A stretch of 64,000 bases of DNA from VXNF01 sp964291305 (GTDB lineage: Bacteria > Actinomycetota > Acidimicrobiia > Acidimicrobiales > CATQHL01), in the NCBI GenBank assembly GCA_964291305.2, contig OZ219783.1:1488001-1552000 (forward strand), given 5' to 3'. Made by a program: the position numbers and the translations under genes. Under the pieces are notes generated by a model. It ran no database searches, was not told where the DNA came from, and was given only the letters and a program-made list of their open reading frames with translations. Numbering within the stretch: position 1 is the stretch's first letter; each line of letters opens with the position of its first letter. Positions 35,165-43,335 of this stretch are shown here, piece by piece.

Positions 35165-35629
35165 ATGATCAGAGACTTCTCGCTCGACCTCGACGCTTTG
35201 CGCGGCTTCCTGCATCTCGTGAGCGTGACGGTCTGGGTCGGCGGCCAGATCGTTGTGGCAGGACTCGTGCCGCTGCTGCGCAAGCTGGACCGCTCCCGCA
35301 ATTCGGTGCCCGAAGGTGAAGTGAGCATCACCCAGAAGGTAGCAGCGCGTTTCGGCAGGATCTCTTGGCCGTTCTTCGCCCTGGCCATCATCACCGGCCT
35401 TTGGAGCCTCGGCGAGGTCGTGGCGAACGACGAGTGGGCAACCAGCACCGGCCTTTGGAAGACGCTCTTCTTCGTCAAGATTGCCCTTGTAGCTGCATCG
35501 GGAGTGGGTGCCTGGCTGCACACGCGAGCCCAGCGGGCACCAGAGCGAGCGTTGTTCGCCAGCATCGCGTCGCTGTCGGCCTTGGCCGCCCTGCTCATCG
35601 CAGCCAGCTTCCAGTCGGTCCCCGCCTAG
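35165..35629 (+). CDS. Four-TM membrane protein, CopD-like
   Basis: This 154-aa protein has about four hydrophobic segments. The first, LRGFLHLVSVTVWVGGQIVVAG, matches the CopD/DUF2269-like motif (HLVSVTVWVGG). GGGAGGTG lies seven bases before ATG 35165; the 14 residues of the longer frame are unlikely. CopD members are linked to copper uptake, but many homologues in Actinobacteria have no known role, so no transport function is claimed. It stands alone between divergent and convergent neighbours. Confidence 0.75.
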   Translation: MIRDFSLDLDALRGFLHLVSVTVWVGGQIVVAGLVPLLRKLDRSRNSVPEGEVSITQKVAARFGRISWPFFALAIITGLWSLGEVVANDEWATSTGLWKTLFFVKIALVAASGVGAWLHTRAQRAPERALFASIASLSALAALLIAASFQSVPA

Positions 35630-35650
35630 GAGCCAACGCGACCGTCAGAG

Positions 35651-36280
35651 TCAGCCCACCGGGGACTTCTCTGGGCTTTCGGTGTGCTGACAAACCCAAG
35701 CCCACATCGCAATAGCGCTCGCCGAGCCAGCATTGATCGAGCGGGTTGAGCCGTATTGGGTGATCATCCGCAGCCCAGCGCAGGCAGCGGTGGCCTCAGC
35801 CGACAGACCCGGCCCCTCTTGACCAAAAAGCAGCACACACCGTTCCGGTAACCGATAATGCTCGAGGGCCAGCGCACCCGGCAAGTTGTCGATTCCCACT
35901 AGCTGCAGCGATTCCCCTTCGGCCCAGCGGGCCAGTGAGCTAATATCGGGATGGTGGACTATGTGCTGGTAGCGGTCGGTCACCATCGCCCCTCGGCGGT
36001 TCCAGCGGCGCCGGCCCACGATGTGCACAGCCTGGGCTCCGAAGGCGTTGGCGTTACGCACCACCGAGCCGATATTGAAGTCGTGCTGCCAGTTCTCCAC
36101 CGCCACGTGGAACGGGTGCCGGCAGCGGTCTAGGTCCGCCACTATGGCCTCGTGGCGCCAGTAGCGATAGCGATCTATCACATTGCGTCGGTCGCCTGTG
36201 GCAAGAAGTTCGGGATCTAGGCGGGGGTCGGGGGGCCATGGTTCCGGACACGGCCCGACGCCAACAGACGATCCACTCAC
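35651..36280 (-). CDS. TrmH/SpoU-family RNA 2'-O-ribose methyltransferase
   Basis: The 209-aa protein has the alpha/beta knot motifs in order: NWQHDFNIGSVVRNANAFGA (motif 1, about 65-85), LFGQEGPGLS (motif 2), and STRSINAGSASAIAMW (motif 3). It should methylate a rRNA or tRNA ribose with S-adenosylmethionine; the target is unknown. GTG 36280 lies ten bases after the hemolysin III stop, implying coupling. The longer frame upstream is inside that gene and lacks similarity. Confidence 0.9.
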   Translation of the reverse strand: MSGSSVGVGPCPEPWPPDPRLDPELLATGDRRNVIDRYRYWRHEAIVADLDRCRHPFHVAVENWQHDFNIGSVVRNANAFGAQAVHIVGRRRWNRRGAMVTDRYQHIVHHPDISSLARWAEGESLQLVGIDNLPGALALEHYRLPERCVLLFGQEGPGLSAEATAACAGLRMITQYGSTRSINAGSASAIAMWAWVCQHTESPEKSPVG

Positions 36281-36290
36281 GGCCAGTGGC

Positions 36291-36965
36291 TCACAGCCCG
36301 GGCACCACGACGAACGCCACGACCCAGAACTGACAACCGGACCCAACCACGACGTTGAGGTGCCATACCTCGTGGTATTCGAAGTGGCCGGGCCACGGGT
36401 TAGGTCGGCGCAGACCCAGCGCAAGCGCGCCCAGCCCGTAGACGGCACAGCCGATCAGCACCACCGCAGTACCAAGCAGGCCTAGGCCGTCCAGGATCTG
36501 ACCGATGGCAGTCAGCGAGATCCCGCCGGTGAGGATAAAGAGTGTGGTCATGAGTCCGAACGGTGGGTGAAAAACAAGCCAACGCAGCGCAATCTGGAGG
36601 GCACAAAGTCCTACCGCCACACCTACCAGCCAGGTCCTCGGCCAGCCCGGGACACCAAGTCCCATAATTGCCCCATAGCTGCCGGCGATAAGGGCGTAGA
36701 TGGCCGAATGGTCCCAGCGGCGCATCCTCAACCAGTCTTCGTCGTTCCAGCGACGCAGATGGAAAACAGCGCTGACGCCGAACATTCCGACGAGGCTGGA
36801 AGCGTAAAGGGCCATGACTGCCCGGGTGCTAACGCCAGGTGTGATCACTACAAGCCAGGCACCGGCAGCGAACGCCGGCAATACCATGGCAGCGTGCATA
36901 CGACCCCGCCAGGTGGGTGGGTTTAGCGAACTCTGCCGGTAGGGATCCGCGGAAACGTCGGGCAT
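36291..36965 (-). CDS. Hemolysin III family membrane protein (PAQR fold)
   Basis: The 224-aa protein has seven hydrophobic segments and the PAQR-type motifs FHLRRW, DHSAIY (Asp/Ser) and HEVWHL (His-Trp-His), typical of HlyIII. The biochemical function is uncertain; ceramidase-like zinc hydrolase activity is suggested for eukaryotic relatives. ATG 36965 gives family length. A GTG at 37094 directly after the DUF1015 stop would add a disordered N-terminus and is an alternative. Confidence 0.87.
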   Translation of the reverse strand: MPDVSADPYRQSSLNPPTWRGRMHAAMVLPAFAAGAWLVVITPGVSTRAVMALYASSLVGMFGVSAVFHLRRWNDEDWLRMRRWDHSAIYALIAGSYGAIMGLGVPGWPRTWLVGVAVGLCALQIALRWLVFHPPFGLMTTLFILTGGISLTAIGQILDGLGLLGTAVVLIGCAVYGLGALALGLRRPNPWPGHFEYHEVWHLNVVVGSGCQFWVVAFVVVPGL

Positions 36966-37097
36966 ATTCGCCGGCGCCACGACCGCACGGACTCGCAACC
37001 CAACCCCTGCCCACGGGCGATCTGCCTGCTCGCAGCCCTCAGGCTGGGAACCCGACGGCGGGTGGTGCTCTTCGGCAGTCGTGCGGCTGACCACGGG

Positions 37098-38495
37098 CTA
37101 CTGGAATCGCAGGAATACGCCTGAGCGCGGCTTTGGGTGGAAGTAGGTGGATTTGGGTGGCATCACCTGCCGAGCATCGGCTACCGACATCATCGTCTCG
37201 ACCGTGACAGGGTGCAGGACAAATCCCACCCCTCCGGCATCATCGCAGCGGCAGGCCACCTGCTCGGCACCCAGCATTCCCGAGAGGTACTCGATGTTAC
37301 GGGTTTGCTCTGGGTCGTAGATCCCGAAGATCGGAGCCAGCACGTGCTCTTGCAACCAGCCGGCGTCGATGCCCTCCACTCCGTCGGTCGGGGTGAAGTG
37401 GAACCATCGCCGCCCCAGGTAAACCCCGAAGACACCCCGCCGCGGCGGCTCAGCAGCGGCATCGGCCACAGGCTCCAGCGTCCCCAGGCGCCGCAACGCC
37501 AACTCTATGGCTTGACCGTCGGTGCTGACCGCAGGAGTCACTCGCCGATGGAAGACCAACAAGCGCAATTCATCGTGAGGGAACAGGGCCGCCAGGATGG
37601 CGTCCCTCGCCAGCAACTTGTCGCTCAGACCCCCCTCAGCGCCGCCCGCGTGGATCGATTGTCCGTCGTCTGTGCCATCGCCCGACTGCATCGGCTGCGT
37701 GCCCGGCGGCGCATGCCCCAAGGTAGTCAACACAATGTCGCTGGGCAGGAAGCCTCCCGCCGCGCTGGAGGCCTCACGCTGGCGGCGTACTCGCTCGCTC
37801 ACCACCAAGGCGGCACCCAGGCGGTGATGTCCATCAGTCACGTAGAGGTTCTGTCCTTTTAAGTCCTCGTTGAGAATCTGCAGGAAGTCGGGGTCTGTCA
37901 CCTCCCAGACCCGCTGGGCTACGTCGTTGGGATCGGCGAAGTCCAAGAGAGGTGCCTGGTTAACCTCAACCTTGTCGAGCAGCTGGGCGATGCGGGAGGT
38001 ATTCCGGAAGGTCAACCCAACGGGGCTGGACTGGGCACTGGTGAGTGCCAGAAATTCGCTCAGTAGCTCCTCGCGGTCGGCATGAGTGCGCTCGTGAGGC
38101 CTTATTCGGCCTCGCCGGTAGGCCTCTAGCGGCACAACTCCGACAATCCCTCGCTGACGGCAGCCATAACCGATAAGGCGGTAGACATAAACAGCCGGTT
38201 CCGGTCGCGATTCAAACGCCCCTAGACGTAGCAGTCGGATCAAGGCCATCTGGTTGAGGACAGCCAACTCCGCGGGGCTGAGCGCGTATCCCACATCTTC
38301 AGGCGAGCGGGTGGCGTGCATATAGCTGTCGGGTTGCTCCAGGAGCAAGGCTCGCCGTTCCTCCACGCTTAGGCCCTCGTAGGCTGGTGAAACCACCCGT
38401 TCGGCCCAGTCCTGCCGCACAACACTGGCCGAGAAGGGCCAAACCACCGACTCGACTTGATCACGAGGCGCACCCTGCGAGGTCGGCTGGTTCAC
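37098..38495 (-). CDS. DUF1015 family protein
   Basis: This 465-aa DUF1015 protein has family stretches VYRLIGYGCRQRGIVGVVPLE (about 107-127), RIRPHERTHADRE, and YVTDGHHRLGAA (about 217-228). The family co-occurs with serA, as here: GTG 38495 overlaps the serA stop by four bases. A regulatory or metabolic partner role in serine metabolism is suggested from that association but is unproven. It has an internal Gly/Asp-rich loop near residue 265. Confidence 0.88.
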   Translation of the reverse strand: MNQPTSQGAPRDQVESVVWPFSASVVRQDWAERVVSPAYEGLSVEERRALLLEQPDSYMHATRSPEDVGYALSPAELAVLNQMALIRLLRLGAFESRPEPAVYVYRLIGYGCRQRGIVGVVPLEAYRRGRIRPHERTHADREELLSEFLALTSAQSSPVGLTFRNTSRIAQLLDKVEVNQAPLLDFADPNDVAQRVWEVTDPDFLQILNEDLKGQNLYVTDGHHRLGAALVVSERVRRQREASSAAGGFLPSDIVLTTLGHAPPGTQPMQSGDGTDDGQSIHAGGAEGGLSDKLLARDAILAALFPHDELRLLVFHRRVTPAVSTDGQAIELALRRLGTLEPVADAAAEPPRRGVFGVYLGRRWFHFTPTDGVEGIDAGWLQEHVLAPIFGIYDPEQTRNIEYLSGMLGAEQVACRCDDAGGVGFVLHPVTVETMMSVADARQVMPPKSTYFHPKPRSGVFLRFQ

Positions 38496-39721
38496 AAGGG
38501 CATCTCCGTGTTCGGCACTGGGCGAAGCTCCACCTGGTAGATGTGCGCAAGCGCAGCGATTTCCTCGGCTAGCTCAGCACTCATGGCCCCGGAAAGATCC
38601 ATGGTCGCAACCGCGGCGGTGGACTCTCGGAAGATGCGGTTTTCCATGCCAGCCACGTTGACCTGGTGGCTGCGCAGCACCGCCAGCACACTGGCTAGTA
38701 CACCCACTCGGTCTTCGTGGCGAATCACGATCACGTGGTTCCCTACCCGTCCGGTCTCCAGATTCACACAGTTCACGACACGGCCAGAGGCGTAGGCGCT
38801 AATGACTCGCACTATGGCTGTGGCTACCGCCTCCTGCGCCTGCTCAGTAGAAGCACCGATGTGAGGAGTGGCGATGACGTTGGGATGGCAAGCCAGCTTT
38901 GAGTGAAAGTCACTAGTAGCACCGGAAGGCTCGTCTTCAAAGGCGTCGAGGCCGGCACGGATCCCTTTGCTGTCCATCGCCCTCAGGAGAGCCTCGCTGT
39001 CTACTAGTCCGCCGCGAGCGGTGTTCACCAGGATGGCGCCGGCGGGCATCGCCGCTAGCACTTCGGCGTCCACGATCTGCTCTGTACCCGCCAGATGCAA
39101 TGTCAGTACATCGCAGAACGCGGCCATCTCCACGAGATCCTCGTGGAGCGTGATGTTGAGATCCTCCATCCGGCGGCGGACTTGTGGGTCACGTCCTGGG
39201 CGCTCAAGCGCGTGCAGGCGCATGCCAAAGCCAGCGGCCCGCTCGGCAACTTCCATCCCGATGCGCCCCAGTCCGACGATGCCCAGTGCACGGCTCTTCA
39301 AACCGCGGGCCACGCTGTAGCGCGGCTTGTCCCAGACGCCGCGGCGCAGATCCGCCGCAGCGTCAGCAAGCTGGCGGTCCAGTGCCAGCATGAGGCCCAT
39401 CGTCAACTCCGCCACCGCTACGGCGTTGCGACCCGGCGTATTGCAGACATAGATGGCGCGAGCTGAGGCAGCTGCCAGATCGATGTTGTTGACCCCCGCT
39501 CCGGCTCGCACGATCAGCGACAACGAACGAGAAGCGGCAATCGCCGTAGCAGTCACGACTGTGCTTCGCACTACGAGCACATCGAAGTGGCCCGTGGCTA
39601 GCAGAGTACCCAGTTCGGCATCTCCGACCTTAGGCTTTTCGACACACTCGAAGCCGGCAGCGCTGAGCTTGGCCAAGGCGCTGGGATGACACGAGTCGGC
39701 TAGCAGAACTCTGATGATCAC
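38492..39721 (-). CDS. serA: D-3-phosphoglycerate dehydrogenase-like protein (SerA)
   Basis: First step of serine synthesis: 3-phosphoglycerate to 3-phosphohydroxypyruvate with NAD. The 409-aa protein has the Rossmann motif GIVGLGRIGMEV (147-158), the catalytic Arg in NTARGGLVD, the Glu in LDAFEDEPS and the His in TPHIGAST, plus a C-terminal ACT domain (HEDRVGVLASVLAVLRSHQVNV). It is shorter than the actinobacterial long form and lacks the intervening ASB domain. Two 12-base direct repeats precede ATG 39721. Confidence 0.9.
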   Translation of the reverse strand: MIIRVLLADSCHPSALAKLSAAGFECVEKPKVGDAELGTLLATGHFDVLVVRSTVVTATAIAASRSLSLIVRAGAGVNNIDLAAASARAIYVCNTPGRNAVAVAELTMGLMLALDRQLADAAADLRRGVWDKPRYSVARGLKSRALGIVGLGRIGMEVAERAAGFGMRLHALERPGRDPQVRRRMEDLNITLHEDLVEMAAFCDVLTLHLAGTEQIVDAEVLAAMPAGAILVNTARGGLVDSEALLRAMDSKGIRAGLDAFEDEPSGATSDFHSKLACHPNVIATPHIGASTEQAQEAVATAIVRVISAYASGRVVNCVNLETGRVGNHVIVIRHEDRVGVLASVLAVLRSHQVNVAGMENRIFRESTAAVATMDLSGAMSAELAEEIAALAHIYQVELRPVPNTEMPL

Positions 39722-39724
39722 ACC

Positions 39725-39751
39725 CTCTTTAGCGATTCTTTAGCGATTCTC
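39725..39751. repeat. Two adjacent TCTTTAGCGAT-type direct repeats upstream of serA
   Basis: TTTAGCGATTCT occurs twice in tandem. The repeat lies immediately upstream of ATG 39721 on the minus strand and includes its AGAGGG ribosome-site region. Confidence 0.6.
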
Positions 39752-39805
39752 TCAAAAAGTAGTGGCATTCGGAAGCCGGCAGGTAGCGCGCCAGCACGCC
39801 AGAAC

Positions 39806-40843
39806 TCACCTCAGGTCGGCTAGCACCGCCGCCACCGCGTCGACCGCCACCGGAATGTCGTCGGTGGCAACGTCCAGATGAGTCACGGCACGCACCCGCT
39901 CCTCAACCCGACTCATACGCACCCCACGGGTTGCAAGACGCTCCAGAAAGTCCCCCGCCGGTATACCGGTCGAAGACGCATCAATCCATACCATGTTCGT
40001 TTCTACGGGCTCGGTGCCGAGACCCAGAGCCGAGATCCCCTCTGCCAGGTCGGCGGCGTTGGCGTGATCCTCGGCCAGACGCTCGACGTGGTGATCGAGT
40101 GCATGGAGGCAGCCCGCGGCCGCGATCCCCGCCTGCCGCATGGCACCACCACAGCGGTGCTTGTGCACCCGCACCGTCTCGATAAAGTCACGCCCACCCA
40201 CCAGCACGGCCCCGATAGGCGCTCCGAGCCCCTTGGTGAAGTCCACCCAGATGCTGTCCACCGCCAGCCCCCAGTCGGCGGGCTCGCTGCCCGAAGCCAC
40301 GGTGGCGTTGAAGAGCCGAGCCCCGTCGGTGTGCACCGGCACGCCGTGGCGGTGCGCCACCTCACATACCGCCTGGTACTGCACCAACGGCCAGACCGTG
40401 CCACCGCCGAAGTTGTGGGTCTGTTCTAGGCAGACTAAGCGCGGCCACGGTCGGTAAACGTGCCCGGGTGCCAGAACCTCGGCCACAGCCTCTGGCCCAA
40501 AGCGTCCCCGATCACCGGCCAGCAAGTCTGTTATCACCCCGGCGTAGGCGGCAGCTCCGCCGGTCTCTGACCGCACGATATGGCTGTCGAGAGATGTAAC
40601 AATGGCATCGCCCGGTGAAGTGTGCGCCGCTACCGCCGCGAGGTTGCACATGGTGCCCGTAGGGAAGAAGAGCCCTGCCTCGTGACCCAGCAACTCCGCC
40701 ATGCGGGCACAGAGGCGGTTAACAGTGGGGTCGGTGCCTTGCTGTTCGTCACCCACCTCGGCGGCCGCCATCGCCTGGCGCATGGCCGCGGTGGGCTTCG
40801 TTTGTGTGTCGCTGTAGAGATCTACCACTGGCGGACTAACCAC
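39806..40843 (-). CDS. Low-specificity L-threonine / beta-hydroxy-alpha-amino-acid aldolase
   Basis: This fold-type I PLP enzyme cleaves threonine or allo-threonine to glycine and acetaldehyde. The 345-aa protein starts VVDLYSDTQTKPTAAMRQAM and has NLAAVAAH, LEQTHNFGGGTVWPL, VHTDGARLFNA (PLP-binding Asp) and the Schiff-base Lys in WVDFTKGLGAP. GTG 40843 is preferred over longer frames because it follows TAGAGT by eight bases and gives family length. Confidence 0.92.
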   Translation of the reverse strand: MVSPPVVDLYSDTQTKPTAAMRQAMAAAEVGDEQQGTDPTVNRLCARMAELLGHEAGLFFPTGTMCNLAAVAAHTSPGDAIVTSLDSHIVRSETGGAAAYAGVITDLLAGDRGRFGPEAVAEVLAPGHVYRPWPRLVCLEQTHNFGGGTVWPLVQYQAVCEVAHRHGVPVHTDGARLFNATVASGSEPADWGLAVDSIWVDFTKGLGAPIGAVLVGGRDFIETVRVHKHRCGGAMRQAGIAAAGCLHALDHHVERLAEDHANAADLAEGISALGLGTEPVETNMVWIDASSTGIPAGDFLERLATRGVRMSRVEERVRAVTHLDVATDDIPVAVDAVAAVLADLR

Positions 40844-40851
40844 GAGGCAAG

Positions 40852-40857
40852 ACTCTA
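40852..40857 (-). promoter_or_regulatory. -10 box of a leaderless promoter (threonine aldolase)
   Basis: TAGAGT is followed by eight bases and GTG 40843. Confidence 0.55.
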
Positions 40858-40927
40858 ATCGGCTGTAACCGGGACACCCGCAGTTGCCGAGGGATACTAA
40901 AGTGGCCCTTAAGTACGTTTGCATCTG

Positions 40928-41031
40928 AAGGAACGGCATGAACAACCTCGAAGGTTCAAAAGGCAATCCCCCCCCCCCCCGAGCATCACAAGATGACTTG
41001 GTAAGGAACAGCATGAACACCCCGGAGGTTC
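40928..41031 (+). repeat. Duplicated start region flanking a 13-C homopolymer
   Basis: AAGGAACGGCATGAAC at 40928 and AAGGAACAGCATGAAC at 41003 are near-identical 16-base copies, each holding a ribosome site and an ATG. The similarity continues as ACCTCGAAGGTTC and ACCCCGGAGGTTC. A run of 13 C (40968-40980) lies between them. Confidence 0.8.
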
Positions 41032-42023
41032 CCGAGGCCCGCGAAGGTCGAGCTAAGTCGGCCCTAGATCTGTTCTTCTTCACCGCCCGCGAGCAATATC
41101 AAAGGAACTTGCTGGGCGTACTGCAACTCGGTACTGCTTCGGTTGTGCTGTGGACCGTGTCGCTCTTCTTTAACTGGGACGACCAAACCGGCCGACTGAT
41201 TGATGGTCAGGTGAACCTGTGGTTCAACTGCGTGATGCTGATTGCCTTCGCTGTGATGCTGGTGTGCCTACGGCGGGCACCTAACCGCGCTACTAGCGCC
41301 GTGGCCATCTGCGGGCTCACCACCGCCATGTTCTACATCGTCAGTGAGAACGCCTTCGGTATGTTCACCTACAGAGATCTGGACCCCGGAGTCGGATTTT
41401 GGCTGGGCCTTGCCTCCTACGTCGTGCAACTCGCCACCGCTGCCTACGCCGGACTTCTCATCGGCGACGAACGCTGTGCTGGCTGCCGCCCCGATGGGCG
41501 ACCGCGGAGTCCGTGGCTAGTGATCGGCTTCGGAATCGGGAGCATCGGCTGGATCGTTGCCCGATTCCTGCCAAGCCAGGTGACTCATTACAGTGCAACA
41601 CCGCTTGATGAGAACGGCAACCCCTTTAGCGCGGCCATTGAGACCCTGAGTCTTGAGAGGGGGATGGTGGCACGCCTCGAGGGTGCTCAGTTCGTCCCGG
41701 AGTTGGCCGGCTGGGTTATCTTTGCGCTGGCAGCACCTCTTGCCGCTTGGATGCTGCGCCGCCAGCTAGCCGCGGCATTCATGGCCGGTTTTCTGACCTA
41801 CTTCGCCGCAGACATCGCGGCCTCCCTGGCCATCAGCTACAGCCTCGACTACAGCTACGATCGAACCACCGGCGTGCGAGCCACCTTTGATTACGCCCTG
41901 GGGAATGGTTTCCTGGCACAGCTGGCCACCACCGTGCTCTTCGTGATAGTCATAGCCTCGATCTACCTGACCGAGCCGGAACGCCCCAACGCAGAGAATG
42001 CACCTACGCCGGCCGAGCCCTAG
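40938..42023 (+). CDS. Uncharacterised multi-pass membrane protein, possibly phase-variable at its start
   Basis: This 361-aa protein is not recognised. A charged N-terminus is followed by about eight hydrophobic segments (for example near residues 63-78, 95-112, 120-135, 150-172, 195-212, 255-275 and 335-352), so it is an integral membrane protein. The first ATG (40938) precedes a 13-C tract encoding Pro residues. A second ATG (41013) after the tract has the same upstream sequence AAGGAAC and would give 336 aa. A change of one or two C would kill the first start but leave the second usable. Context gives no functional clue. Confidence 0.72.
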   Translation: MNNLEGSKGNPPPPRASQDDLVRNSMNTPEVPEAREGRAKSALDLFFFTAREQYQRNLLGVLQLGTASVVLWTVSLFFNWDDQTGRLIDGQVNLWFNCVMLIAFAVMLVCLRRAPNRATSAVAICGLTTAMFYIVSENAFGMFTYRDLDPGVGFWLGLASYVVQLATAAYAGLLIGDERCAGCRPDGRPRSPWLVIGFGIGSIGWIVARFLPSQVTHYSATPLDENGNPFSAAIETLSLERGMVARLEGAQFVPELAGWVIFALAAPLAAWMLRRQLAAAFMAGFLTYFAADIAASLAISYSLDYSYDRTTGVRATFDYALGNGFLAQLATTVLFVIVIASIYLTEPERPNAENAPTPAEP

Positions 42024-42058
42024 GTAGCTAAAGACCAAGCCCTAGACAGCTAAAGACG

Positions 42059-42700
42059 ATGACGATAACTAGCCCGATAACGTCGCAACTCGTGAGTTCT
42101 TCCCAACCTCGCCGCCGGGTCACCGCGGTGCTACTGAGACCCTCTAGCCGGGATGCCTCAATGCTCAAGGAGGCACTTGCCCGCCTAGCCAGGGATCACA
42201 CTGTGCTGGCACCACCGCACGGGCAGCAGTTCAGCATGCTGGAGGCCTGTCGGCTGGCGCTAGTCACCGGAGCGGACCTCGTGCTCCTAGTCGGCAGCGA
42301 AATGCATCTGGGTTATAGCGACATCGCCCATCTGTTAGACGGCTACGAGGCAGGAGCGCGCGTGGTAGTGGGCGACCGACGTTCGGTGGCCGGGCGAGCC
42401 CTGCGCCCGCTGGCCGGAGCGGCGTTTGGCATCTGGCGCCACGATATGGGCTCGCCGGTACGGCTGTACGACGCCGAAGCGCTAGAGGAAGTCATCGAGC
42501 ACCTGCCGCCGGAGGCCCGCCACCCGAGCATGCTCATGAGCATGCTGGAGCATCGCCTTCGGTTCTCGGTCAAAGAGATTCGCTTACGCAACACTGACGA
42601 CACACCGCGCCAGGAGGATCCGGTGACCGCGCTTGCCGAGACGCTGGCCGGGCTGTGCGAGTTGCTGTCTTTTCGCAATACAGCGCGCGCCATCCGCTGA
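42059..42700 (+). CDS. Glycosyltransferase-2-like protein lacking the DxD site
   Basis: The 213-aa protein resembles the core of dolichyl-phosphate-mannose-synthase-like GT-A enzymes: EACRLALVTGADLVLLVGSEMHLGYSDIAHLL, where the family has a D-x-D motif followed by P..I..LL, then ARVVVGDRRSV and DMGSPVRLYDAEAL. Here the acidic pair is replaced by SEM, so it is probably a pseudoenzyme or a different nucleotidyl-type protein. The N-terminal VLPTYNE motif is also absent. ATG 42059 has no clear ribosome site; the preceding membrane gene ends 35 bases before it. Confidence 0.62.
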   Translation: MTITSPITSQLVSSSQPRRRVTAVLLRPSSRDASMLKEALARLARDHTVLAPPHGQQFSMLEACRLALVTGADLVLLVGSEMHLGYSDIAHLLDGYEAGARVVVGDRRSVAGRALRPLAGAAFGIWRHDMGSPVRLYDAEALEEVIEHLPPEARHPSMLMSMLEHRLRFSVKEIRLRNTDDTPRQEDPVTALAETLAGLCELLSFRNTARAIR

Positions 42701-42729
42701 CCACCGACCTAAGGACTGCCCTAACCCAG

Positions 42730-43335
42730 CTAGTCGGGGCCTACCACATCGGCCACCGCAGCCATCTCTGCCAATGCCGAACTGCTGCTAAAGGGCGCTA
42801 CAGCAGCGCAAAGATCCGCTAACAGACGGGTAGCGAACCCCAAGCGTGCGGCATCTAGCACCGTGGCGCGGACGCAGAAATCGGTTGCGACTCCAACCAC
42901 ATCCAGCTTGTTGATCTGGCGGTCTCTTAGCCACTCCTCCAGTCCGACGCCGTCGGAACTGACACCGTCAAAACCTGTGTAGCTCGCCGAATACTGGCCC
43001 TTTGAGAACACCTCATCGAGCAGTGTCAACTCTAGATCGGGATGAAAGTCAGCCCCTTCGCTGCCGGCGCGACAATGCGGGGGCCAGGTTCGGACATAGT
43101 CGGGCTCGGACGAGAAATGGGCGCCAGGATCGATATGCCAGTCGCGGGTCGCCACCACCGCCTGGTACAAATCCCCCGACTCGCGCAAGTAGCCGGTGAT
43201 CCTTGCCGCCAGCGCGGCACCGCCAGCGACCGGCAGGGCCGCTCCGGGAGCGTCGCAGAAGTCATTCTGAAGGTCCACGATTACCAGCGCTCGACCCTCG
43301 GTAGAAGCATCGATGACACTGGAGGGCTGCGTCAC
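42730..43335 (-). CDS. pncA: Nicotinamidase (isochorismatase fold)
   Basis: It hydrolyses nicotinamide to nicotinate for NAD salvage. The 201-aa protein has the catalytic Asp21 in VDLQNDFCD, metal ligands in DWHIDPGAHF, the conserved Lys in FSKGQ, and the nucleophilic Cys in GVATDFCVRATVLDA. GTG 43335 overlaps the pncB stop by four bases, so it is co-translated with the next enzyme of the pathway. Confidence 0.94.
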   Translation of the reverse strand: MTQPSSVIDASTEGRALVIVDLQNDFCDAPGAALPVAGGAALAARITGYLRESGDLYQAVVATRDWHIDPGAHFSSEPDYVRTWPPHCRAGSEGADFHPDLELTLLDEVFSKGQYSASYTGFDGVSSDGVGLEEWLRDRQINKLDVVGVATDFCVRATVLDAARLGFATRLLADLCAAVAPFSSSSALAEMAAVADVVGPD

